64,000 bases of DNA from Aldrovandia affinis (GCA_029706075.1 JAINUG010000176.1:1426001-1490000); one strand, 5' to 3'; shown: positions 1 to 11,143, counted from the first letter of the stretch. Numbers and translations: made by a program. Notes: a model not told the origin generated them from the letters alone.

Positions 1-340
1 ATTCCTCCCATGTAGGTTCTTCCTCAACCGGGGTTGCCTCGACAGCGCCGGCCTCTGACGGCTCCTCTGCTGATGGCGGCGGGTCCCGCTCCTTGAAATC
101 CGCACAGTCTGGCGGCCTCGACCGCCTCAGACTCGGACCCCACCTCCAATGAGGGCGGCAGATCCGCCCCTGAACTTTGCTGTGTGGGGGACTTGGGAAG
201 CTCTTGCCGCTTCCCGCTCGGCTCCCTCCTCTCTTTCTTCTTTCCCTCTTCCCCTCGCATCCCTGTCCAGAGCTGGGGAAATATGGGGCAATCCGCCCCA
301 GTAGCACTGGAACCGGTAGGTTTTCAACGACCCCAGCTTT
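1..340 (-). pseudogene. Degraded continuation of the Gypsy polyprotein, cut by the window edge
   Basis: After the frame break near 340, the minus strand encodes a stretch typical of the linker between protease and reverse transcriptase: a short hydrophobic Leu-Pro-Val-Pro-Val segment, then a long charged, Lys/Arg/Glu-rich low-complexity part at about 260-24. No reverse transcriptase motif is reached before the window ends. Assignment rests mainly on its position directly after the retropepsin. Confidence 0.45.
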
Positions 341-1034
341 TCCAACATACTGCCCCTTGGTCGTCTGTAGCTTCAAAAGGGTCACGGGTAGTCCCTGCTC
401 TCCCGTGGATGCAGGAAATGGCCATCTTCTCGGGTTGCAGTTCGGCCCGAGCGTACCCAGGGCGGACCAGGGTCACCATGCTCCCGGAGTCGAGCAGGGC
501 GGTGGTGTCTTTACCGTTGGCCCTCACCGGCGTCAGGGGCGAAGGGCACCCCTCGTTGGCCCAGTAGGACAGCAGCAACCCGCAGGGTTTTGCGAGCGGG
601 GCGTTGGTGGCGGATGTGGTCCGCCTCACCACATCCCGTCGGGGACAATTCCAGGAGATATGTCCCACCTCTCTACAGTCAAAACACGCCCGGCGGTCTT
701 CGGGCATGAAGGGGCGTCTCCTTGGCGGGCTGGGCGGTGCCCAGGCTCCTTCTCTGCTCCTCTTGTCTAGTTTCGGCCTCTCCCGGGTTCGGACCGAGGC
801 TTCAGGCTCCTCAGGTTCAGGTCGGCTGCTGCGCAGGACCTCTACAGCAGCTTGGTATCCCTCCACCAGCGCCACTAGTTCATCGGCGCTCTTGGGGTTT
901 GCCTGGCTTGCCAATTTCTTAGCTTCAAAAGGTAGGGAGCGCAAAAATTTGTCAATGACAAATCGTTCCATGGGCGTTAGTGCAGTCGGTTCCGTGGTCA
1001 TCCAGCTCTTGGTCAAGCGGATCAGGTCGTGCAT
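324..1034 (-). pseudogene. Ty3/Gypsy gag C-terminus with zinc knuckle and retropepsin start
   Basis: Continuation of the same polyprotein in another frame. About residues 1-65 finish the capsid (Leu-Arg-Ser-Leu-Pro-Phe-Glu-Ala-Lys-Lys), followed by a basic Arg-rich linker. A CCHC zinc knuckle, CFDCREVGHISWNC, sits near residue 115, and a retropepsin active-site motif, LLDSGSMVTLV, near residue 180. In active elements this Asp-Ser-Gly protease cleaves the polyprotein. The frame breaks soon after the protease motif, near 340, and the polyprotein resumes in another frame. Reverse transcriptase and integrase would lie left of base 1. This is a dead copy. Confidence 0.8.
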
Positions 1035-1479
1035 CTGGGCTCGGGCGGTAAGGTAGCGTCGAAGGTCCAGTTATAAAATTTCTGTGCCTGGCCGATGAGG
1101 CTGTGTCCGGCGCGACGAGAATTTCCCTTTTCAGGATGGTGTAGTCCGCAGCCTGGACCTCATCTAAATCCTGGCACGTGTGCTGGGCCACCCTGGACAG
1201 GAATGGAGCGATCAGTCCGGCCCATTGATCTGGAGCCCACCCCTCTCGGGTCGCTGTACGCTCAAAGGTCTGGAGGTATGCCTCGATGTCATCCCCTGCG
1301 GTCATCTTTACCAGGAACGCACTGGGGTTGGTCGGCGGGGTTGCGGTAGCTGACAGCCGTGCTACCTCCAGTCTTAGTAGCGTTGTCTGCTGTTGATGCT
1401 CATCTGTCAGCGCTGCGTCATGCGCCAGCTGCGCAGCCTGGATTTTCTCCATGTGTTTCATTAGTAGCTCCATTTCCAC
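952..1479 (-). pseudogene. Ty3/Gypsy retrotransposon gag, capsid part (SCAN-like), frameshifted
   Basis: The first reading frame downstream of the LTR at 1538-2167 on the minus strand, opening at 1479. It has an N-terminal helical segment rich in Leu, Gln and Ala, then a segment (about residues 50-135) with the pattern of the Gmr1-type capsid from which vertebrate SCAN domains derive: acidic Asp-Asp-Ile-Glu-Ala-Tyr-Leu, later Trp-Ala, and Ala-Asp-Tyr-x-x-Leu-Lys. Near 1060 the frame is lost; the natural continuation is in the overlapping frame that starts at 1034, so a small indel has split gag. It would form the particle shell of the retroelement. The superfamily is well supported; the SCAN relationship is judged by eye. 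Confidence 0.75.
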
Positions 1480-1517
1480 GTTGTACAGAATAAATTATTT
1501 TTATTTGGCGTTATAGT

Positions 1518-1535
1518 TGCCCGCATTCTCCACCA
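1518..1535 (-). other. Primer-binding site of the Gypsy element
   Basis: Read on the minus strand, two bases after the LTR end, is TGGTGGAGAATGCGGGCA. It begins with the TGG that pairs with the CCA end of a tRNA, in the expected position for minus-strand DNA priming. I could not assign the tRNA species. Confidence 0.6.
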
Positions 1536-1537
1536 TA

Positions 1538-1889
1538 TGTAGCACAACCAAGGGTGTGGGGTTTCCACTCGCCAATAATCAATAATTTATTCGATATACA
1601 ACGAAGACAACGGAGACAGTTCAAAGTAAACACTTGGTTTATTACTGAAATGCGGAAGTATTCCATGCGAAAATAAATGCCGGTTCCCGTGAGCGGGAAA
1701 CACGGCTGGCACTGAATGTCCGGGTGATCACAAACAAACAATTGTCCACAAACTTCCTTGTCCGTGATCCAATTGCGTGGTCGTGGTCCTTTCCAGGGTA
1801 ATCCGTTGCCGTCGTTGTCATCCAATTCCGTAGTTCAGTATCCAAAAATAAATCCGTCCAAAAAGTATTTCCAAAAACAAAAACTAGCT

Positions 1890-1981
<92 letters not shown>

Positions 1982-2167
1982 GTTCCTACTCCCAACAGCG
2001 CCCTTGTGAGAGAGCGCTCTTTTTAAACTCTGCGTCATTTGCGTTTAACGCACTTCAGCTGGGGAATCACTCCGGGATTCCCAATTCGGCGTGAGGTGGA
2101 GCCAGCGGGCGGAGAGGTATCTCCCCTCCACAATGACGCCATAGCATGCGCCTACTCGGGCGCTACA
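1538..2167 (-). repeat. 5' long terminal repeat of the Ty3/Gypsy element
   Basis: 630 bp bounded by TGTAGC at 1538-1543 and GCTACA at 2162-2167, a perfect 6-bp terminal inverted repeat of the TG...CA type. It lies immediately upstream of the primer-binding site and gag, with matching polarity. A TTTAAAAAG box (minus strand, near 2025) could be its TATA element. The LTR contains a long CT microsatellite. The other LTR is outside the window. Confidence 0.8.
1893..1980. repeat. (CT)n microsatellite inside the LTR
   Basis: About 85 bp of nearly pure CT dinucleotides, interrupted by single CG and AT steps. It produces spurious Leu-Ser open frames. Confidence 0.95.
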
Positions 2168-3008
2168 ATATTTTTTGAGTAAACATGCAATTTATGATGA
2201 ATAAATACCTCATGTAGTTAAAGAAAGCCTAAAGTTTGGACATATTTCCTTTTTTTCCTTTTATTTATTTTTATCTCTCCAGTCCTCCCCAATTTTTGAA
2301 CTCACCCCATAACGTGGGATGGACTAGTTTGTTATATGTGTTCACACAGCAATAATACAGGATCATTCTTTTAATTTGTAGTGTATGTTAGGTGGGTGAT
2401 GGGAGTACATCTAATGACATCCATGCAGCATCTTCAACACCCGCCTTTTCAGTCTCCTTTAGGGCCACACCAACTACCAGCTACACCTTGGAAAAAGGGG
2501 CAGAGAAAGGAAAAGACAGAGCGGGTGGGGAGAGAAGGAGAAACTATGAGAGAAAGCTGTCAGTGGGCAAAACAATGGCCTGCTTTAGTGAAAAGCCCTC
2601 TCACCACGGCAAGGTACAGGCCTAGAGAGGGTTATTAAATTTGTATTGCCCCAGTGTCATCTCATCCCCTAGAATCTTCCTTGTAAAATAAAACATTACC
2701 GAGTTGAACCTTGGGTTTTCATTGAACTTGAGAACAGGGGCCAAGTAGGAAGGGGCCAAGTACAGTAGGAAGGTGCTAAGGGCCAGTTAGAAACTGGGAC
2801 ATTAGCCAGGTACAGTCAATTAAAAAAATGACTTTACAATACATTTTGTCAAGTCAATCTGTAAAAAGAATATGTACACACATGCAATACTGATTCCCTC
2901 AACATATGTACAATTTAAAGAATAAATAAATACTTACCAAATCATATGATAATCTGTGAAAACACTAGAAAATAACTTTACAAGCAGTACAAACAAACTC
3001 ACTCAAGT
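2168..3008. other. Non-coding stretch, nothing recognised
   Basis: AT-rich sequence between the Gypsy LTR and the Ginger-like gene. An 85-codon open frame at 2381-2638 is low in hydrophobic residues, resembles no family I know and has no gene-like context. I see no RNA gene or clear transposon end. Confidence 0.5.
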
Positions 3009-4048
3009 CTATGCTATCTGGCAGGTGAGATAAATGAAACACCTTACCACACCCCACAAGATAGCAGAGGCTCTTCTCCTCCCTCCCGGATGGTTCGCCT
3101 GCAGGAGTAGTGGATGCTGACCTCCAGAGCGTACGCTGGCCTGGCCGTGGGACACCGGGTGGAGCTGGGGAATGGAGTCAGATGCCCAACCTGAAAGCAG
3201 GAAAATAGGTAATGTCACATGGCCGCCTGATGGTACTGCACCTTGGATGGATCCTCACCTCTGCAGTGAGTGAGACTGTTTGCAATAGCAAACAGCCCAC
3301 AATCTGAGGCGCCCCTCTGCTGCTGGACATCCGGCCCCTGCAGGCGGACCTGGTTCCCTGTGTAAGAGAGAAGGCCTGTTATCTGTGAAATGAACTCCTC
3401 GGTCGTGCTGTGACCAGAAGAGTCATAAACATTAACAGTACCTACCTGGCAGCCGATGTTACTTACCGTAACCCAGTGGTTGGCACAAACATTTAAAATC
3501 TGTACAAACCCCTGGGTTGTTGCAGGCACGGAGGACAGGAGGGCGAGGGATGTGGTGGTGTAGAGGTCTGCTACATGGGGATGTTGTGCCTGCAAGAGAG
3601 CCCGAGAGTGGTCAATAACAAGGTCATCTAGCAAACAGTGTGGGTTAAGGACTGTATCCCTAAGGTCCTTTACCCTGCTCAGTGAAGCGGGGCAGGCCTG
3701 CCCCCGCTGGACACCTGTGATGACAACATCGCTGTCATCACTGTCCTGGACAACCTGTGAGAACTGAGAAGATATAATTGATTAATAGGATGCATTTGAA
3801 CATCTGTATAAACTAGGGCTGAGCCGAATGCTTCGGAGCTTCGAAGCTTCGTTCGTTGGATTGGGATTCTTATTTATTTATTTTATTTATTCTTATTTCT
3901 TAATGTTGAGTAGTGGCAACAACAATTTGAAGTGTACCTGAAGTGTGTCCCCCTCCAGCGCAGAGCACAGTGGTTCAGGGTCATCCGAACACACCAGCTC
4001 AGGCCGATGGGACACAGCTTCTTCAGGGGGCGGGCCAGCTCATATTCC
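3009..4048 (-). pseudogene. Ginger-like transposon gene, Ulp1 protease module
   Basis: Downstream half of an intron-containing minus-strand gene. A short exon ends at 3938 with CAG/GTACAC. The main exon starts at 3754 after TCTCACAG and runs to about 3215. It holds a C48 (Ulp1/SUMO protease-like) domain with the three catalytic blocks in order: His in NHWVTVSNIG, Asp in VNVYDSS, then Gln and Cys in QQQRGASDCGLFAIA. A last segment (about 3192-3009) encodes a Cys-containing Arg-rich tail. This family cleaves ubiquitin-like modifiers; transposons of the Ginger1 type are reported to carry such domains beside a Gypsy-like integrase. The piggyBac element at 4049 separates this part from the integrase. 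Linkage as one gene is inferred from strand, order and splice-site phases. Confidence 0.65.
3815..3870. repeat. Short hAT-terminus-like fragment
   Basis: The sequence around 3820-3860, with the self-complementary GAGCTTCGAAGCTTCG, resembles the ends of ZBED-type hAT elements. No partner end or target duplication was found, so this is a tentative call. Confidence 0.3.
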
Positions 4049-4627
4049 TTAACCCTCTGAGATCCATGCTAAGCTTAGAGGAGGTTTGTGATTTTGGCAT
4101 GGTCTGATATTTATCTCAATTTCATCAACTTAACACACACTTACTCCAAAGTGTTTGATATTTTTATTATTTTTATTTTTATTATCACAGCTACATTTAT
4201 ATGCCATCAATAGTTTGGTCAGTATCATATGGAGCTTGTAAATATATCTACAAACACACAAGTTATAAAGAGTAAATTTTTCTGCCATCACAAAAGTTGT
4301 GAAAGCACACACTAAACTATAGTGACGAATTGTTTTGCCAATATGCGTTTGTTCATCAAGGTCTTGGTTATGTAAGGGTGTGAAAATAGTTTAGCACATC
4401 TGAGATCTAAATAGCTAAAAACCTGTTTTTATCAGAACTGGTCACATTTATTTCAGGCTGTGGGAGGGCTATATGCTAATTTCATGAATATTCATGATCC
4501 ACACCTGAGGCTTGTCCACACCTGTAAGATCTGTCAGATGGGCCATCTCTCTCTCAAAGGCCGTCAGACAAAGAGAAAAGCCATCAGAGTAAGCAATAGT
4601 CAGTGAGCCATGCAGAAAGTTTTTTTT

Positions 4628-4900
4628 TCATTTGGGAAGATTCATTGAAAACAAACTATATACAAAAAAATCCAAATTAAAACATGGTGAGACAATCTGT
4701 TCTTTCAGTCTTTGGTGCCACTTCTCAAAACAGTTTCTGGTCAACTGTAGACACAAGGGAACGTCACAAACCGCTGTTTCCCCGACATCTTGCAGAGTAC
4801 GCATTTCTTGCAACCAACAAAAGCCAATTTGCCAACATCCAGAGTCTGGTTGGCAGTGGACACAGGCCAAAAGTAGCCCATTTTCTTGGTTTAAGATATT
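4628..4900 (-). pseudogene. piggyBac transposase C-terminal cysteine domain remnant
   Basis: The minus-strand frame ending at 4628 contains ACVHC, then about 30 residues later CDVPLCLQLTRNCFEKWH. This Cys-rich layout with VPLC, NCF and WH resembles the C-terminal zinc-binding domain of piggyBac transposases. It sits at the expected end of the element, and nothing upstream of it resembles the catalytic domain. It supports piggyBac identity and shows this copy descends from an autonomous one. The match is by eye. Confidence 0.5.
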
Positions 4901-5142
4901 TATCGTTAAACGTCTGTCGGAAAACGAAAGCAAAATCCGTGTCTGCGAAGACACGGAAAGACAAACAAAACAAAACCAACGATCAGGAACAAACAAAGCA
5001 AAGTAAACAGGTAAATCCACGTATCCAAAAACTTGGTATAAACTAAACGCTGGGAATCTAAACAACAACAAGCACACGAACAAACAAGTTCTCGAGAGGG
5101 AAGAAACATGAATCACAATAGGTACTATCAAGCTAAGCTAGA

Positions 5143-8060
5143 CAGTGACGTGCGGTGAGGTCAATGGTTGGGGAGGCACTGGATATCAGAGTAGGGCGAC
5201 CAGATTTTCAAAACCTCAAACCTGAACACTTTGTAGGCTATATGAACGCGCCACACGTGCACGCGCACCGAAAATGCAGATCTACAGTGCTATTATACAA
5301 TGTTTTAATACAGATAACATAAACATTCAGATTTTCACACCAAATAGCCCGCCCCAATTATTTAAAAAAGACGTTATATCTGACGGCGAGGACCGGAGGG
5401 GCATTCCTACCGACCCCTGGCCTCGGCTATGTAAGCGCTGAATAACGGGAACATTTGAACGTGATTGTTAAAAAACGGGAAAAATATAGCTGATTTTAGA
5501 TGCAATTCACTTTCGTTTTAGTTAGTTTTGTGTCGTTCATTGTAGATTTTATTTAGTTTTTATTTTCATTTCAGTTAGGCTATTTCCACTGCTATTATTT
5601 TGTTATAATCCTGACACACGCACAAGTTAAAGTGAAAATATTGCTTAGCTTACCTTTACTTGTAAATTAAGTCCATTCGCCTTTCTTTCTGGACGAAAAT
5701 CTCCGTGACTTTGTTGTAAAAGTCCTTCCTTTTCTTCTTTGAGTTTTAAAAGTCTCTCTGTCTCAATTTAGATTATTGCCAGGGAACAAAGTCGTCCTTG
5801 GTCAGTCCTATTCCGACTGTATGTTTTGAGTCTTTTCAATGCAGAAAACGACCTTTCTACAGACGCCGTCGTAGCCGGTATAGTGAGCACCAGCTGGAGT
5901 AACTTTGTTGCCTCAGGAACAGTCTGAATCAGATCCTTCTGGGCTAAAAATGTGAGAAGCTGTCCAGGAGATTTGCATTCACTCCTCACCGTTTGTGAAC
6001 TATACAGTCCAATAAGATCGGCCTTTAGCCTGACAAAGTCAAAGAACCTGGCATACTTTGACAAGCTCTGCAGTTTGGTGTCATCAAAGTGTTGTGACAT
6101 TTTGTGAAATTTTGCACAATCGACCAATCCAAGGAAAGCTAGCTCACCAAAATGATCAAACCTAGCTTTCATTTGAGCACTGACATTGTCCAGAATGTTG
6201 AAAAACTTCCGTTTCCTCTCATCTTTGACTGACAGTTTACTTTGGCTTCTCTCACCATCTGTCAGGCCAAGTGCGGCGCATCTCCGCTCAAACCGCTCAT
6301 AGAAAATGTCGAACTCCTGTCTCATACGCTCGACAACTCCAATTGTGTCACGTATCCGCGCACAACAAAATTCAATGTCCATTGCTTTGTTCTGCAGCAC
6401 TCTAAAGAGAGCATCAGTATGACAGAAAATATCCTCATATGCCATGATGAAAAAGCATGTTGATGCTTTGGATAACCACCGATCATATCCAGTGGCCATC
6501 ATCAGGGTGTCGTTATCCCAAGTGTCAGGATTTGTCCCAAATGTCCCTAGTCCAGTTTCCACTGTTTTGCAAAAAATTTCTCCATCAGGGGCATTTTAAA
6601 GAATGTCACAACATCATCCAGTAAGTTCGTTTTGTTACTTCCTGAAAAATGTCCCTAGTCCCTCCACTGGGTAAAGGCATGCATTTTGCAGAATGGGAGC
6701 ACAAGGTTTTTATTTTATCTTAGCCTGCACCTTTTCTTTTTCTTAGCCTGCACCGTTAAGCTCCGATGCCATCACAGACGCTCCGTCGTAGGTCTGGGCT
6801 ACCAGCTTTTTGACACAGTTGTACTTCTCCAAAACTCTAAAAACATACTCAGCTACCGCAGCGGCGCGTCTGTCATCACTCAGATCATCAAATCCTAGAA
6901 ACGTCTCCTTCACCTCACAGGCCACTTCACTTTTAGCCACGTAACGCAAAATGACAGAGATCTGGGCTTTATTTGTGACATCAGTTGTCTAATCCACTTC
7001 CACAGCGACAAATGGGGCGGCATTAATCTCCTTTTTAATATCATGTCTGATCACATCACCGACTGCTTCGATCAAATCATTCTGTATTCTGTTTGATAAG
7101 CCAGAAAACACAGTGGATGTCTCCAAGTGTCTAGCTAACCTTTCATCTTTCTCTGCAAAAGCATGTAATAATTCCACATAGTTTCCACGATTGGAAGAGC
7201 TTGCACTCTCATCGTTACCACGAAATGCTAGCTCTTGTTTAGCTAAAAAGCAGGTTGCATTTATCAGGTCTTTCAAAATCTCACGATTTTCCTTTACCTT
7301 CGCATTGTGGATGCTGATATTAAGTCTCCCTTGTTCATTCAGAGCCAGATCAATCCGCGAGGTTCCAAAAGTTTTTAAAGAAATCTGTGTAGCTGATCTT
7401 TCACGTTTGCTGAGGCTTCTTGGCAAGTTTTTCAAATCACAAAATCCAGTTTGGGTCCAGACATTGTCACACGTAGAGAATAAAAGGCAGGGAAAGCAAT
7501 AAAGGCGTTTTTTTGTAGCACAGCCACAAAGCCAATCTTTTCGAGTATACCAGTCCGTTTGAAAAGAACGAGTTATATTCCGTCCCGTCGTTTGAAGCAA
7601 ACCTCGTAGCTCCGGCGTCGGTCTCCCAGTAATTATGACTTCTTGCTTTGATTGAAAGTCCAGTTTTGAAAAATTTCTCAGTTTAGAAATCAAATCCTCC
7701 ATTTTCAGAGTGAAAAATCAGTGCATTTGTTTGGTTGTTGTTCTTTTAACTTTTGCAAGAGTAAACCGAGTTGTAAACTTCAGGCCCACTATCGCCCCCG
7801 TCTGTGAGGCAGAGGTACTGGCTGCCTCAAGGCAAGCCTTTTCCTTGTGGATTTATGTCAGATCAATAAGACTTAAATATTACACACATACATGAAATAC
7901 ATTACCGAACACTATGGAAATTAAGACTTATAATAAAAGTGTCTTCAAACATGATATTGGAAACATACAGAGAAATGGCAACAAGCACGTGCCAATTGCA
8001 CGCGCTCAATTTAGTTTGTGAGGGATTGCGCAATCTGGGGTGAGGCTCGGCTCGTCACTG
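5143..8060 (-). mobile_element. hAT transposon nested in piggyBac
   Basis: The left end begins CAGTGACGTGCGGTGAGG at 5143; the right end, read inwards on the minus strand from 8060, begins CAGTGACGAGC. These are imperfect hAT-type terminal inverted repeats, and the element encloses a hAT transposase pseudogene on the minus strand. I could not find matching 8-bp duplications, so one end may be off by some bases or eroded. Confidence 0.7.
5768..7702 (-). pseudogene. hAT transposase (TTF zinc-finger type), broken
   Basis: The frame opens at 7702 (MEDLISKLRN). It contains a TTF-type zinc finger (CGCATKKRLYCFPC near 7555-7505), then the DUF4371-like region, up to VAVEVD followed by a stop at 6989; that Asp is the expected first catalytic Asp. 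The frame continues after the stop at 6949-6743 (LVAQTYDGASVM), then sequence is missing. The C-terminal part runs 6562-5768 and ends with the hAT dimerisation signature SVERSFSALKRLK. An active enzyme would cut and paste the element; this copy lacks a continuous frame and part of the RNase H-like core. Confidence 0.8.
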
Positions 8061-8780
8061 CCTCACCTCTCGTCTCTCTGTTGTATTTGAACAGGAAATA
8101 CAGAATTTCAGCGATTTTGACTATAAAAACGATCAAAACTTATAGGAACCACACCGAAATTGCATTGAAAGCACAGACGAGTGGACAAACATTAATACTT
8201 ATTTTATTTTATTATTTCTTTTTTTACTTCTCATGAAGCCTCACCTGCCTCCCCTGACCGCACGTCCCTGAAGCTAGATAATGTCCAAGCGCCGAAACAG
8301 AGAATGCCAGCTGGTTAAATATCCTCCTGTTAATTATTCGCAGTAGTTCGCAATGATTCCGTATAGCGTCACAAGACGCGGAATTCATATATTTGGAAAT
8401 AAAATAAATATCAGCATGCACCGTCTATTGCTGGCAGATCGCAACCGTAAACTGTAAAAAAAAATAATGTCGGACATTGTTTACGCTGCGATTTCACACC
8501 CCTCCCCGAGACTAGCACCTAGTTACCATGTCAATAGAAGGGGGATGGCACTTCCAGGTAAAAAAGAGAGTAAAAGGCAAGGTTTACTTTTGGTCTAATT
8601 AACCTAATTAAAAAAAATCTCATATTATTTGCCAGTGCTCAAATCTGAAAGTCACGATTCTAAGGTTTCTGTCAATGTTTTTGCAGCGTGTGTATGATAA
8701 AATCTTGCAACGTTAGAAATAGTAATATACTTTTATTGCTGCTGGGAGCGTCGGCGCTTCCGTCGACCTCAGGGGGTTAA

Positions 8781-10926
8781 GTCAATCCAAGAGTAACAAA
8801 ATTATTAAATGAAACCATATTTAGCATAATGTCCATCGTGCGACCAGGTCTCCCACGCTTCCTCTTGTCCTTCTTCAGTACCTCCATGCCCGGGAGGATC
8901 TTGAAACGCTTGGTTCCCTTCTTGATCCTCCTCCGGTAGGTTTCGTGCTGTTTCTCCTGGGCCTTCTCCACATTGAGTCGCACCTTGATCGTTCAAGAAA
9001 AAAACGCAGCAGGAGAGATTTATATTCTCTAAATTGAGAGATATAACTGCTACAAGATGGGCGTGGTTGAACTTGGACTTTCAGATAGATCTATATGCCG
9101 TCATGCACGCCATTGAGGCCGCGCGCTCTCGAGGATTGCGCGCTTCAGATAGGGATTCACTTAGCATCACTCAGGTGGTTGTTCAGTAAACAGTTGTGTA
9201 ATATCTTTCACCTTGTCAAAGACCTCCTCATCCTTCTCAGCCCTGGCCTGGAGCTAGTCTGCAACAGTGTCCTCATCGATCCCGTCAACCCCCACAAGAG
9301 GAGGAATGTCGCCTGTGATCTGAAATGACATGGCAAATAGAGAAAACACAACATACAAACATTTTCATAGTTAGTGTTTTTGCAAACAAAAATTATAATA
9401 ACAATAATATGAAGAGTTTACATACCTCTGAGGACAACCGTGGCTCCCGACTGTACATCAGGTGGTAGGGCGAGTACTTAGTGGAGGCCTGGACACTGGT
9501 GTTATGTGCGAAAAGGCTTACCTTAAGGTTATCCTCCCACCGTTCTTGGTGCCCATCCAGAGACTTGCCAATAGCCCTCTTCAGCGTCTGGTTGGTTCAC
9601 TCATCCAGTCCGTTAGTCTGGGGATGGTAGGCAGAGGTGATGCGGTGCTTGGCCCCCCACTTCTCAAACAGGATCTGGTTGACCTAAAAAAGAAAATAAG
9701 ACAAGTCATTAGTTTTGTCTGTACAAGTATGGCCATAACTGTTAAGAGATCAAATGTTTTAGCAAGTACTTGACCTTGTTCCAGAACTCTCTGCCCTGGT
9801 CTGTCAGGATGACCTCCGGTGCACCAAGGGTGTGGAAGATGTCCATCAGGGCCTGGGATGTTGCCACTGCTGTCTTGTCCTAGCAGTGTATACACACAGT
9901 ATATATGGTACTATTGTATTAATGCTTATGTTAATTTTCAAGATGAAAATGTAGATACATGCGGTTGATGAACTGGACAAATAGATCAAGTACATTTTTT
10001 AAAAGCATGATCATGATCAGTTTATCATGTTTATCAGTTTATATCAGAGATCAACACTAAACACACAGATATAACACACCTGGATGGGAATGGCCTCCAC
10101 CCACTTGGTGAAGAAATCAGTCGCTGTGAGGCAGTAGCGATTTCCATTCCTGGACGAGGCCTTGAACGGTCCGATGAGGTCCACACCTAGCATACAGTCA
10201 AATAGTACTACCCTGATCCTTCCTCTTGATATTGTATTGTATTTGTATTGATTTGTTCTTGCACTGGTACTTTAGCAGTGGTTATGCTCTTGGTTACTTG
10301 TTTAGTAGGGAGATGTACTTATGATTTCTGGTGACTAGCAGTTCTCTTGACTACCTACGTTAAATACACTTATTGTATAAATATTGGCATACTCTATTGG
10401 ACAAGAGGAAGTAAAACATTCACACTAAAAGAGAATACTGAAAGAAAACATGGTGGGAAACAAGTCAAAAGTGTAGAACTCGCCAATCATGTACCAAGTT
10501 GAAACAGGCTTGAGCCTCAGGTGCCTCGGTCTTCACCTTCTCAAACGTCTGGAAAGGCACGCAGGTACGGACCTTGAAATGAACAGTAAAGTGCAAGTTG
10601 AATGAATGAATGAAATGTGTGGTCTTTAGCCGTGTGTAAAATATGATCTTGCTACAAGCAAGATCATATTTTACACACGGCTAAAGACCACACATTTCAT
10701 TCATTCATTCATTCACATTTCCATCAACTAAACACAAAATAGTTGTGCTTGCCCAGTTTTCCACATCATTCACGATGCTATGCCAGAGGAAGCGCTGATT
10801 GATCTTCCCCAGCATGCGCTTCACTCCGAAGTGGCCGGCGTGGACCTCAGTCAGCACTGCCTCCTTTTCCTCGTCCGACAGGATAATCCTTCTTGGTGGC
10901 ATTCCATCCTTGGGCCTCAAATACAT
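8781..10926 (-). pseudogene. Ginger-like transposon gene, Gypsy-type integrase module with introns
   Basis: A multi-exon DDE integrase. Exons read from splice signals are about 10926-10753 (zinc-binding domain, HAGHFGVKRML; its donor is GC, not GT), 10572-10495 (rest of the zinc site; second Cys of CxxC is Phe), 10186-10080 (catalytic core, TATDFFTKWVEAIP, first Asp), 9879-9775 (ILTDQGREF, second Asp), 9683-9426 (YHPQTNGLDE, catalytic Glu), 9319 to about 9170, and 8983 to about 8816 (EKAQEKQ and a basic tail typical of Gin/Ginger integrases). In-frame stops follow the catalytic Glu (TGA near 9600, a probable CGA change) and occur in the next exon (TAG near 9255). Spliceosomal introns inside an integrase argue for a Ginger-type DNA transposon or a former host gene rather than a retrotransposon. 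Confidence 0.75.
10599..10711. repeat. Perfect 55-bp inverted repeat with a 3-base loop
   Basis: Bases 10599-10653 are exactly complementary to 10657-10711, with ACA between them. The arms include (TGAA)n/(TTCA)n at their outer ends. It lies in the first intron of the Ginger-like integrase gene. Transcribed, it would fold into one long hairpin. Confidence 0.95.
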
Positions 10927-10940
10927 GCAACCATCTAGAA

Positions 10941-11143
10941 CAGGGGTGTCAAACTCATTCCATCGAGGGCCGAGTGTGTTCAGGTTTCTGTTGTAACCAA
11001 TGCACTACACCAGGTGATTTCAATTAGGTTCCCTCCTTAGTTGAAGAAGTGAGCTAATTAGTGAAATCACCTGGTGTAGTGCATTGGTTGCAAGAAATAC
11101 CTGCATACACTCGGCCCTCGATGGAATGAGTTTGACACCTGTG
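10941..11143. mobile_element. hAT-type MITE with 8-bp target duplication
   Basis: 203 bp starting CAGGGGTGTCAAAC and ending in GTTTGACACCTGTG, imperfect terminal inverted repeats. Both sides carry ATCTAGAA (10933-10940 and 11144-11151), the 8-bp duplication typical of hAT. The interior is largely self-complementary and non-coding. It lies just upstream of the first visible integrase exon. Confidence 0.9.

Larger units (their letters stand above)
4049..8780. mobile_element. piggyBac-type element flanked by TTAA
   Basis: Bounded by TTAA at 4049-4052 and 8777-8780, with inner termini CCCTCTGAG at the left and CTCAGGGGG at the right, i.e. the CCC...GGG ends and TTAA target of piggyBac. Left (4053-4495) and right (about 8230-8776) arms match, in inverted order, the arms of the 1.36-kb copy at 39813-41172, which confirms the boundaries. 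It is inserted in a probable intron of the Ginger-like gene. Inside are a remnant of transposase (4628-4900) and a hAT element (5143-8060). Confidence 0.85.

Noticed and set aside
177..770. 197-codon plus-strand open frame
   Set aside because: It is the antisense of the Gypsy protease region; the minus strand has the zinc knuckle and retropepsin motifs.
1758..2009. Open frame over the CT repeat
   Set aside because: Its Leu-Ser run is simply the CT microsatellite translated. The same holds for Glu-Arg frames at 53544-53939 and 56334-56660.
4684..5046. 120-codon plus-strand frame as a gene
   Set aside because: The opposite strand has the piggyBac-like cysteine pattern; the plus-strand frame has no recognisable domain and becomes low-complexity Lys/Gln.
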